Notes under the pieces: model-generated
Databases searched by the model: none
What the model was told of the DNA's origin: nothing
The model's input: the letters and a program-made list of their open reading frames with translations, nothing else
Made by a program: the position numbers and the translations under genes
Source of the DNA: an uncultured Duncaniella sp.
GTDB lineage: Bacteria; Bacteroidota; Bacteroidia; Bacteroidales; Muribaculaceae
NCBI RefSeq assembly: GCF_910577345.1
Contig: NZ_CAJTMT010000045.1
Coordinates: forward strand, 1-17,635
DNA: 17,635 bases
Direction: 5' to 3'
Shown: positions 7,244 through 13,710 of the stretch, in pieces
How the letters are laid out: the number at the start of each line of letters is the position of its first letter
How positions within the stretch are numbered: position 1 is the stretch's first letter

Positions 7244-7252
7244 CTCAGGTTG

Positions 7253-7327
7253 TGATCCATACTGGATTCGAACCAGTGACCTCCTCCCTGTCAAGGAGGC
7301 GCTCTAAACCAACTGAGCTAATGGATC
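7253..7327 (-). tRNA. tRNA-Val (GAC anticodon)
   Basis: A 75-base cloverleaf with acceptor arms GATCCAT/ATGGATC, discriminator A, D arm with GCTCAGTTGGTT, anticodon stem CCTCC/GGAGG enclosing loop TTGACAG (anticodon GAC, codon GUC), and T loop TTCGAAT. CCA is not encoded. It is second in a two-tRNA transcript, ten bases after tRNA-Arg. Confidence 0.95.
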
Positions 7328-7337
7328 GGAATGTCAG

Positions 7338-7411
7338 TGATCCGGATGCGACTCGAACGCATGACCGTCTGCTTAGAAGGCAGATGCTCTATCCAGCTGA
7401 GCTACCGGACC
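7338..7411 (-). tRNA. tRNA-Arg (TCT anticodon)
   Basis: A 74-base cloverleaf with acceptor arms GGTCCGG/CCGGATC (one G-U pair), discriminator A, anticodon stem TCTGC/GCAGA enclosing CTTCTAA (anticodon TCT, codon AGA), and T loop TTCGAGT. CCA is not encoded. First in the tRNA transcript. Confidence 0.95.
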
Positions 7412-7517
7412 GACCTTATGTTGAGAAACAGAGGTTTTAAGTGGCTTTGTCAATCGGAAACGTCGGGCTACAGCCTGAATTTCCGGCGATTGTGACCGAA
7501 CTTCGGTTTCTGCGGTG

Positions 7518-7549
7518 CAAAGTTAATCATTATAATTGATTTTTACAAG
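7518..7549 (-). promoter_or_regulatory. Promoter of the tRNA-Arg/tRNA-Val transcript
   Basis: On the minus strand TAACTTTG (7525-7518) is a perfect TAnnTTTG -7 box. A -33-like CTTG lies 20 bases upstream. The start would be about 100 bases before tRNA-Arg. Confidence 0.7.
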
Positions 7550-7648
7550 TGAAAATCTTCAAACCATCATGCGTAAATGTCAAATGTGGGTCAGAGATGT
7601 CTTGCAAAAGGATATTTCGGGCATTTCAATTAATAAAAGGTGACGTTG

Positions 7649-7696
7649 CAATGTTTGGCCGCATCACTCTCAATCGGGTAATGCGGCCAAACATTG
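7649..7696. terminator. Hairpin, likely terminator of the permease gene
   Basis: A 16-bp perfect inverted repeat (7649-7664 with 7681-7696, core AATGTTTGGCCGCAT) with a 16-base loop, 33 bases past the permease stop. On the minus strand a short TTTTATT follows some bases later, a weak U-tract. Confidence 0.6.
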
Positions 7697-7728
7697 GTTT
7701 TATAGAAAATAGTATGTTATAATCGGCT

Positions 7729-9342
7729 TTATCGCTTTCCCTGTCCGTGGCTTGCGATGGCTTTGGCTTGGGCGGCTTCGACATCGTCGTCAGCAGGTTC
7801 GTGTCCGGCAGGCCATTTCGATACCTGCCAAGGCTCACGGCCTTCAATCTGCCAGTCAAACGGGTCGAAATGGGCATTCGGGTTGCGCCACGATGGTTTT
7901 CGGCAAGCATAGACGAGCAGTGGCAGACCGACGAAAATAGCAGTACCGACGAGAAGTATTCCGATATAGACCGCGGGGCTTCCGGTTGCAATCTGCGACG
8001 GCGGGATGAAACTGAGCAAGAGAGCTGCAAGAGCGCCGAGGATACCGATTGCACAGACGATAATCTCTCCGAGTTTTCCTCCGGGGACGACGAATCCACG
8101 TTTCTTGTTAGGCTCCGTACGACGCAGGCGGATGAAGGCTCCGTAAATCATCAATACCATTATAAGATATATGATGGTTGCAAGCTGCGACATGATTTGA
8201 TAGGCGGATTCAACAGTCGGAAGCACGATGATGACGAGGCTGAGGAGCGAGACGACGGCTCCGGCGATGTAGAGAATGTTCTTGTTGACACCGTTTTTAT
8301 TGACCGTCTGGAGACCGCGGGGGAGGTAGCCTGACTGGGCAACCGCCATGACACCGACTGACGGGCCGTTGACGAGCGCACTGACCTGACCAAGCACACC
8401 GAACATGATGAACACTGCCATCACATTACCGAGCCAACCGAGACCCATGCTTGCCCAGAGGTCATCGTAGGCAACGAGGAGCGACTGAAGGATGTCGATA
8501 TTGTCCGACGGGATTACCTCGCCGATGACGAGTGTACCGATTGAATAGGCTGCGACAATCACGAGGATTGCGAGGAATACTGCGCGCGGATAGTCACGGG
8601 CAGGATTCTTCATGTCGTTGATATGCACAGCCTGCATCTCCATGCCTCCGTAGAAGAGGAAGATTGAAGCGGCGAGGACGATGGTGTTGAGGTGGCTGAA
8701 ATCAGGGAAAAACGGTTTGTGGTCGAGGCTGATGGTTTTGCCAAGGCAGACATAGACGATGCCTAAGATGACGAGGATGATGACCGGGATGATGGTGCCG
8801 AACAATCCGCCGTAGGTACTCAGCTTGTTGGCCGATTTTGTTCCACGGAAGGCATTGAACGTTGCGCCCCAATAGAGCAGGAAGGCGATGACGAGAGTGT
8901 AAATTTTGTTGGATGCGAGTTGCTGGTCAAAACTTTCCGGCCAGAAAATATAGGCAAGGGATACGGCACCGAACATCAGCACTGTCGGGAACCATATTAT
9001 AATTGTCATCCATTCGAGAAACATTGCGGTCCAGCCCCATCGCGGTCCGAATGCTTCCGACACCCAGCGGTAGAGACCTCCCGCTTTGGTATAGGTCGAG
9101 GCCAGTTCGGCACAGACCAGCGAGAAGGGGAGAAGGAAGACTACGGCTGCAAAGATATAGTAGAAAATTGACTGTACGCCGAATTTCGCTTCCGATGGCA
9201 GTCCGCGCAGGCTGAGAATGGAGGTGACTATCAGGATTGCCATAGCCATCATGGTAATCGTACCCTTGGCTGTGGATTTCATTTTCGTCCTGCCCGACGG
9301 CGTGACTTCGGCAGGCGACGGATTAACTGTCTTTTGGCTCAT
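7729..9342 (-). CDS. APC-superfamily amino acid antiporter, GadC-like
   Basis: A 537-residue inner-membrane transporter with about 12 hydrophobic segments. The N-terminal SILSLRGLPSEAKFG (41-55) and the following FYYIFAAVVFLLPFSLVCAELA, then GGLYRWVSEAFGPRWGW, resemble the glutamate:GABA antiporter group of the APC superfamily (E. coli GadC). The C-terminal tail of about 60 residues is hydrophilic (NPNAHFDPFDWQIEGREPW), as in GadC, where such a tail gates by pH; that role here is inferred. No glutamate decarboxylase gene is adjacent, so the exchanged amino acid is uncertain. I chose ATG 9342; an ATG at 9426 would add 28 residues containing a twofold TFHINLR repeat that comes from a DNA tandem duplication. 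Confidence 0.85.
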   Translation of the reverse strand: MSQKTVNPSPAEVTPSGRTKMKSTAKGTITMMAMAILIVTSILSLRGLPSEAKFGVQSIFYYIFAAVVFLLPFSLVCAELASTYTKAGGLYRWVSEAFGPRWGWTAMFLEWMTIIIWFPTVLMFGAVSLAYIFWPESFDQQLASNKIYTLVIAFLLYWGATFNAFRGTKSANKLSTYGGLFGTIIPVIILVILGIVYVCLGKTISLDHKPFFPDFSHLNTIVLAASIFLFYGGMEMQAVHINDMKNPARDYPRAVFLAILVIVAAYSIGTLVIGEVIPSDNIDILQSLLVAYDDLWASMGLGWLGNVMAVFIMFGVLGQVSALVNGPSVGVMAVAQSGYLPRGLQTVNKNGVNKNILYIAGAVVSLLSLVIIVLPTVESAYQIMSQLATIIYLIMVLMIYGAFIRLRRTEPNKKRGFVVPGGKLGEIIVCAIGILGALAALLLSFIPPSQIATGSPAVYIGILLVGTAIFVGLPLLVYACRKPSWRNPNAHFDPFDWQIEGREPWQVSKWPAGHEPADDDVEAAQAKAIASHGQGKR

Positions 9343-9364
9343 GGAGTGCTGTGTTTTTATGTTG

Positions 9365-9406
9365 GTCCGTAAATTGATGTGAAACGTCCGTAAATTGATG
9401 TGAAAC
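9365..9406. repeat. Tandem duplication of a 21-bp unit upstream of the permease
   Basis: Two exact, adjacent copies (9365-9385 and 9386-9406) of a 21-base unit beginning GTCCGTAAATTGATG, followed by a further GT. They lie 23-64 bases before the permease ATG, in its leader or promoter. No other copies were seen in the window. Confidence 0.95.
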
Positions 9407-9478
9407 GTTTGAATTATAACATCCACATCAGAGCTAAAGTTTGTCGTGAAAATTACTTTAAATTAGTTGAAATGTCCT

Positions 9479-9486
9479 TATCTTTG
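9479..9486 (+). promoter_or_regulatory. -7 box of the gene at 9504
   Basis: TATCTTTG matches TAnnTTTG exactly and is 17 bases before ATG 9504, implying a very short leader. The upstream sequence is AT-rich, with no clear TTTG at -33. Confidence 0.65.
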
Positions 9487-9503
9487 CGACAAAAACAATC
9501 ATC

Positions 9504-10274
9504 ATGCGTACAATCTTATCCTTGACCTTAGCATTTTTGACTTTTGTGTCTCATGCCACCGATACTGTCACCATTTCAGGACGTGTCACCGACTATAATG
9601 GAAATCCGGTGGACTCATGCACCATCTGCCTCTACAATCCGAACTTCACCACTGCCTATGAAACCCTCTCAGGACCCGACGGCAGCTATGCGATTGAGAA
9701 TGTTGCCGAAGGTGACTATGCCGGTATTTTTGCCATGCGCATAAAAGAATACCCACGCATGAATCAGGTGGCGCCGGAAGACATGAAACTCGAATTCTGG
9801 GCATGGAATGTTCCGGCTCACCGCGATCTGACCCTCGACATCCGTTATGACAAACTCGAACTTTACGGCACGACCGCTTTCATGGAATATGGCGGACGAC
9901 CGGAGCTACTCATATACACACGTCCGATGAGCGTCACAAAGGTGCTTGCCTTCAGCAACTACCTCGACAAGAGCGCGGCAGAAAAAGAGTGGAAAGTCAC
10001 AGTCGATCCGCAATACATGCAGTTTGAAGTTTACGCTGATGGTACTCCACTGAAACTCATGTCGGTTCAGCATCTTTCATTCCCCAACGCCAACGGAAAC
10101 GCTCTCAATGATGACTGCTACTTGCTTCAGACCGAACTCCCCAAAGATATTGCCGACCATCAAGGACGTCCATACGAAATCCGTGTTGTCGGTCACAACA
10201 CCGAGTATGACGAGTGGGGCGAAAATGTCTACTACATGCACGTCCCGGCCTACCGCTTCGGTGGAGAGAAGTAA
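9504..10274 (+). CDS. Secreted protein with carboxypeptidase-regulatory-like domain
   Basis: A 256-residue exported protein. A signal peptide (MRTILSLTLAFLTFVSHA) is followed by an Ig-like carboxypeptidase-regulatory/CNA-B-type domain at about 22-95, with the recognisable ISGRVTDYNGNPVDSCTICLY and SGPDGSYAIENVAEGDY. The rest (100-256), with ELLIYTRPMSVTKVLAFSNYLDKSAAEKEWKV, is a beta-rich region I do not recognise. It lacks a lipobox and a TonB-dependent barrel, so it is periplasmic or secreted. Function unknown. It stands alone, convergent with the DUF4861 gene across a large palindrome. Confidence 0.8.
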   Translation: MRTILSLTLAFLTFVSHATDTVTISGRVTDYNGNPVDSCTICLYNPNFTTAYETLSGPDGSYAIENVAEGDYAGIFAMRIKEYPRMNQVAPEDMKLEFWAWNVPAHRDLTLDIRYDKLELYGTTAFMEYGGRPELLIYTRPMSVTKVLAFSNYLDKSAAEKEWKVTVDPQYMQFEVYADGTPLKLMSVQHLSFPNANGNALNDDCYLLQTELPKDIADHQGRPYEIRVVGHNTEYDEWGENVYYMHVPAYRFGGEK

Positions 10275-10315
10275 ACCGGCCGCCAAAGGAATCTTCAAAC
10301 ATGGATAAATAAAGA

Positions 10316-10389
10316 AACTGCATCACAATGAACTGCACCCCAAAAGTTTTTTGTCTAACTTTTGGGGTGCAGTTCATTGTGATGCAGTT
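10316..10389. repeat. Perfect 33-bp inverted repeat, IS-end-like; likely bidirectional terminator
   Basis: Arms 10316-10348 and 10357-10389 are perfectly complementary over 33 bp around an 8-base loop. The inner part (10329-10376) reads on either strand TGAACTGCACCCCAAAAGTT, resembling the terminal inverted repeats of IS3/IS150-type elements, including the TG...CA ends. The right arm read from outside continues AGACA, as such ends do. No transposase lies between the arms. It separates the ends of two convergent genes and can fold as a terminator in both directions. The IS link is from memory of family termini. Confidence 0.85.
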
Positions 10390-10400
10390 CCGAATATTTT

Positions 10401-11564
10401 TTACTTAACCTTAACCTTGACAGGATTCTTTTTCAGGACTTCCCATTCGCGGAGGTGCTTGAACCAGTCGGCGGCGGAGTGGGGTGAGGCTGAGTCGCGA
10501 AGGGCACCGGAGGTGAAGCTATAGCGGATTTCGCCGTTCTTGTCGGGGCGGAGGATGGTGAGATAGTTGACATCGTCCTCCTTGACCGATTTCAGGTTGG
10601 CGGCGGGAACCCAGATGCCGAGACCTACAGTGTCGGTTATGTCAGCCATACCCTTGTCGGGCACGTTTGACCCCCAGCTTCCGGCAAGGCCGTTTTCTGT
10701 CAGGAATCCCTCGTTGTCAATGGCGAGTTTCTGGACACCGGTGCAGAATGTGGAGTTGGCGGGGAGGCCGTGGAACTTTATCTCTACGTCATAGTCGCGG
10801 TGACGGTCATAGACGGTGTAGCGCTGGCACATATCGACAGGCTGTCCGTTATACACCCATCCGCGGTCCGACACTTCGATGATTGAACGCACGGGGCCGG
10901 TTGTCACGACTCTTTGCGAGCGGGTGGTCACAGTGTCGATTGTCACCGGGCTGCCGTTCTGATAGCCTCGGAATGATCCGAGTGCGACGGAGGTTCCTGC
11001 CCAGAGCACGTCGCGGCCATAGCCATCTTCAAGCTGCTTGCGGGTGGTGTAGAACCCTGTTTCGGCGAGTTCGAGGCGCGGAGTGTTCTTGGCGTAGAGA
11101 TCGACGCTCTGACGGTTATCCATATAGACGCGGATGGCGTTGTAGAGACCTTCGAGGACGGCGCCGTGGCCGTAGATGCTGCTATACATCTCGCGGTTGT
11201 CGGCATCCCCGGGGAAGGCTATTGCCTGGATTTTGGGATATTTCTTATTCTTGTCGTTGAGGCGGATGTAGGCGTAAGACCCGGGAGTGAACGAGGTTGA
11301 GACAGCATCCGGTGAGAGGTCGATTTTGTAGGTTTCGGTAGCGTTGGGCTTAAGGTCTACGAGAAACACGAGTTCATCGGCAAGGCCGTCGTCGTTGAGG
11401 TCGTCGAGCTGCCATGCGATTTCGGGATGGCCTTGGATGGTGACTGAGCGGACTTCTTTGCCTTTTTGTCCGACGGGGACTGTTACAGGTACTGCCTCTC
11501 TGGGCTGATCGATGGGGTTGCTGACCGTGACAGTGAGCGAAAGCAATAATGAAAGAGCAAGCAT
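10401..11564 (-). CDS. DUF4861 family secreted protein
   Basis: A 387-residue protein with a hydrophobic signal peptide (MLALSLLLSLTVTVS). It begins with SNPIDQPREAVPVTVPVG, then DLNDDGLADELVFLVDL, and later ALGSFRGYQNGSPVTIDTV, RSIIEVSDRGWVYNGQPVDM and TVYDRHRDYDVEIKFHGLP. This pattern fits DUF4861, a family common in Bacteroidetes that I recall near polysaccharide-degrading enzymes. A catalytic role is not established, and no glycan-utilisation genes lie beside it here. It probably acts in the periplasm or at the surface. Family call moderately confident; function unknown. Confidence 0.75.
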   Translation of the reverse strand: MLALSLLLSLTVTVSNPIDQPREAVPVTVPVGQKGKEVRSVTIQGHPEIAWQLDDLNDDGLADELVFLVDLKPNATETYKIDLSPDAVSTSFTPGSYAYIRLNDKNKKYPKIQAIAFPGDADNREMYSSIYGHGAVLEGLYNAIRVYMDNRQSVDLYAKNTPRLELAETGFYTTRKQLEDGYGRDVLWAGTSVALGSFRGYQNGSPVTIDTVTTRSQRVVTTGPVRSIIEVSDRGWVYNGQPVDMCQRYTVYDRHRDYDVEIKFHGLPANSTFCTGVQKLAIDNEGFLTENGLAGSWGSNVPDKGMADITDTVGLGIWVPAANLKSVKEDDVNYLTILRPDKNGEIRYSFTSGALRDSASPHSAADWFKHLREWEVLKKNPVKVKVK

Positions 11565-11606
11565 AATGATTTAAGGATGTGTGATGAATGTTTTTTGATA
11601 AAGTTT

Positions 11607-11638
11607 AAGGCCGCGAGATTTTTGATTCCCGCGGCCTT
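11607..11638 (-). terminator. Hairpin, likely terminator of rpoD
   Basis: A 9-bp GC-rich perfect stem AAGGCCGCG (11607-11615) with CGCGGCCTT (11630-11638). A weaker nested inverted repeat, AAATCCG/CGGATTT (11675-11681 and 11705-11711), lies between it and the rpoD stop. The U-tract on the minus strand is imperfect (AAACTTTATC). Confidence 0.6.
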
Positions 11639-11710
11639 GTGTGAGTTTGGACGGATAGTTTTGTCTGTTCCGACAAATCCGATGAGCGGAGTTGAGGCCG
11701 CAGGCGGATT

Positions 11711-12571
11711 TTACTGTCCGAGATAAGCTTTCAGCAGATGGCTCTTCTGGCCTTTGAGCCTGCGGATGGCTTTTTCCTTGATCTGACGGACACGTTCGCG
11801 CGTGAGGTCGAACTTTGCTCCGATTTCTTCAAGGGTCATTTCCTGACATCCGATTCCGAAGAACATCTTCAGGATTTCACGTTCGCGGTCGTGGAGCTGC
11901 TTGAGGGCGCGCTCGACCTCTTTCGAGAGGGATTCCTGGGTGAGAGTGGCATCGGCCATTGGGGAGTCATCGTTGGTGAGGACATCGAGGAGGCTGTTGT
12001 CTTCACCTTCCACAAACGGTGCATCCACCGAGATGTGGCGGCCCGATACTTTAAGCGTATCGGCGATTTTGTCGACGGGGACATCGAGCTTTTCGGCAAG
12101 TTCCTCGGGCGAGGGACGGCGTTCGTTTTCCTGCTCGAACTTCGAGAGGGCCTTGCTGATTTTGTTGAGCGAACCGACCTGGTTGAGCGGAAGACGCACG
12201 ATTCGGCTCTGCTCGGCGAGTGCCTGGAGGATTGACTGGCGAATCCACCATACGGCGTAGGAGATAAACTTGAAACCACGGGTCTCGTCAAACTTCTGTG
12301 CCGCTTTAATCAAGCCGAGATTGCCTTCGTTGATGAGGTCGGGGAGGCTGAGTCCCTGGTTCTGATACTGCTTTGCAACCGATACAACGAAGCGGAGGTT
12401 GGCACGGACGAGCTTGTCGAGAGCTCTTTGATCTCCCTGGTGAATGCGCTGGGCGAGCTCCACCTCCTCCTCGACGGAGATGAGTTCTTCTCGACCGATC
12501 TCCTGAAGGAACTTGTCGAGCGAGGCGCTTTCACGGTTGGTGATTGATTTAGTGATTTTTAATTGTCTCAT
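11711..12571 (-). CDS. rpoD: Primary RNA polymerase sigma factor (Bacteroidetes sigma-ABfr type)
   Basis: A 286-residue sigma-70 protein without region 1.1, as usual for the Bacteroidetes housekeeping sigma. Region 1.2 lies at about 17-50; regions 2.1-2.4 at 53-122, with LRFVVSVAKQYQNQGL, DLINEGNLGLIKAAQKFD and the -10-contacting FKFISYAVWWIRQSI; region 3 at about 128-205; region 4.2 at 246-273 with TLEEIGAKFDLTRERVRQIK. It directs core RNA polymerase to promoters of the TTTG/TAnnTTTG type, several of which are visible in this window, including its own. It is monocistronic and divergent from the GT5-like gene. Confidence 0.97.
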   Translation of the reverse strand: MRQLKITKSITNRESASLDKFLQEIGREELISVEEEVELAQRIHQGDQRALDKLVRANLRFVVSVAKQYQNQGLSLPDLINEGNLGLIKAAQKFDETRGFKFISYAVWWIRQSILQALAEQSRIVRLPLNQVGSLNKISKALSKFEQENERRPSPEELAEKLDVPVDKIADTLKVSGRHISVDAPFVEGEDNSLLDVLTNDDSPMADATLTQESLSKEVERALKQLHDREREILKMFFGIGCQEMTLEEIGAKFDLTRERVRQIKEKAIRRLKGQKSHLLKAYLGQ

Positions 12572-12597
12572 GTTCTACTTATAGCAGATAATTCGTG

Positions 12598-12628
12598 CAA
12601 AGGTAGTAATTTTTCGGCTGATGTCAAA
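12598..12628 (-). promoter_or_regulatory. Promoter of rpoD
   Basis: On the minus strand the -7 box TACCTTTG (12605-12598) and the -33 TTTG (12628-12625) are 19 bases apart. The start would be about 20 bases before ATG 12571. This is one of the best matches to the Bacteroidetes consensus in the window. Confidence 0.78.
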
Positions 12629-12734
12629 ATTAAAAAACGCTAAATGCCCGCTGGCCTGTGCTCTTGATTGTGGCTTTGGTCGAAAAAGTTGCTCCTAAAC
12701 TGCGCTTGGGGTGGGAAAAATGAAAATTTATTCG

Positions 12735-12742
12735 TAACTTTG
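12735..12742 (+). promoter_or_regulatory. -7 box of the GT5-like/DUF4270 unit
   Basis: TAACTTTG matches TAnnTTTG, followed by GCAATCC. It would give a leader of roughly 105 bases before ATG 12855. No clear -33 was found. Confidence 0.6.
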
Positions 12743-12854
12743 CAATCCAAATCACATAACAAAGAATCGGCGCATAGAGTTCGAAGTCAACCGTATCACG
12801 ATTACAGGCTTTCATTTCACCGGTTCAATTAAAACAACGACTATCTAACCCTGC

Positions 12855-13679
12855 ATGGAGTCAAAAAAAGTACTTTTCATCTCTCAGGAAGTATCACCTT
12901 ATCTCCCTGACACCCCAATGTCGGTGCTCGGCCGCGACATCCCACAGGGGATTCACGGCAAGGAATTTGAGGTGAGGACATTCACCCCGAAATACGGATG
13001 TATCAACGAGCGTCGCAACCAGCTTCACGAAGTGATACGTCTTTCCGGCATGAATCTCATCATCGACGACACCGACCATCCGCTTATCATTAAGGTGGCC
13101 ACGCTTTTGCCTTCAAGGATGCAGGTTTACTTCATCGACAATGATGACTATTTCCAGCCCCTGCCTGAAAAGGGTCTGGAGACCGACATTCTCGCCGCCG
13201 ACAACGACGAGCGCATCATGTTCTTCACTATGGGCGTCGCCGAGACCGTCAAGAAGCTCCGCTGGCAGCCTGCAGTGATTCACTGCAGCGGCTGGGTTTC
13301 AGCCCTCGCGCCCCTCTATCTGCGCAAAAAGTATGGCGACGACCCGACCTTCCGGGATTCAAAGATTGTCTATGCCCTTCAGCCTGAGAAGTTTGACGGC
13401 ACACTTGACCCGCGTTTCGCCGAGAAGCTCCTGATGAATGATTTCACCGAGGAGGATATTGCCACACTCGGCAAGGAGCCTGTCGATTTCGCCACTCTCA
13501 ACCGTCTGGCTATTGACTATGCCGATGCTGTCATCCAGGTGACTGACGATGTTGACCCCGCTCTCATCGAATACGCCCGCAATTCCGGCAAGCCCTTCCT
13601 TCCCTTCGAGGATGAGGATGGCCGTGTCGAGGCATACACTGAATTCTACCGCACACTTCTCGGTGAGGAAGAAGATTGA
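12855..13679 (+). CDS. GT5 glycogen/starch synthase-like protein, N-terminal domain only
   Basis: A 274-residue protein that resembles only the N-terminal Rossmann half of GT5 glycogen synthases (usually about 480 residues): KVLFISQEVSPYLP at 5-18, EVRTFTPKYGCINERRN at 39-55, PAVIHCSGWVSALAPLYL at 139-156. The C-terminal GT-B half, with most of the nucleotide-sugar site, is absent. The ADP-glucose-binding KTGGL expected after EVSP is not there (EVSPYLPDTPMSVLGRD), and the usual HCHDWH reads HCSGWV. Databases tend to call such Bacteroidetes proteins glycogen synthase; I doubt it is a stand-alone enzyme. It precedes the DUF4270 lipoprotein by 31 bp, so they are probably co-transcribed. Confidence 0.85.
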   Translation: MESKKVLFISQEVSPYLPDTPMSVLGRDIPQGIHGKEFEVRTFTPKYGCINERRNQLHEVIRLSGMNLIIDDTDHPLIIKVATLLPSRMQVYFIDNDDYFQPLPEKGLETDILAADNDERIMFFTMGVAETVKKLRWQPAVIHCSGWVSALAPLYLRKKYGDDPTFRDSKIVYALQPEKFDGTLDPRFAEKLLMNDFTEEDIATLGKEPVDFATLNRLAIDYADAVIQVTDDVDPALIEYARNSGKPFLPFEDEDGRVEAYTEFYRTLLGEEED

Positions 13680-13710
13680 ATCCGTTTCATAAAAACATAT
13701 ATAGGATTAA

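Larger units (their letters stand above)
7412..7728. other. 317-bp gene-free region between tRNA-Arg and the permease gene
   Basis: I find no credible coding sequence here. It holds the tRNA leader (with a small ACCGAA/TTCGGT hairpin at 7495-7507), the tRNA promoter at 7518-7549, and the palindromic hairpin at 7649-7696 after the permease gene. Confidence 0.7.

Noticed and set aside
7191..7327. An attachment site of an integrated element at the tRNA-Val 3' end
   Set aside because: I saw no second copy of the tRNA 3' sequence (GGTTCGAATCCAG...) at the left side of the AT-rich block, and no integrase gene in the window.
7252..7440. A 62-codon plus-strand open frame starting MIHTGFEPVTSSL
   Set aside because: It is the antisense of tRNA-Val and tRNA-Arg; such frames are a common artefact over tRNA genes.
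9343..9426. An N-terminal extension of the antiporter to ATG 9426
   Set aside because: The extra residues derive from the 21-bp tandem repeat, and homologues start near MSQK or later; the repeat is more likely leader DNA.
12630..12815. A 61-codon minus-strand open frame between rpoD and the GT5-like gene
   Set aside because: It covers the promoter region of both divergent genes and has no family resemblance.
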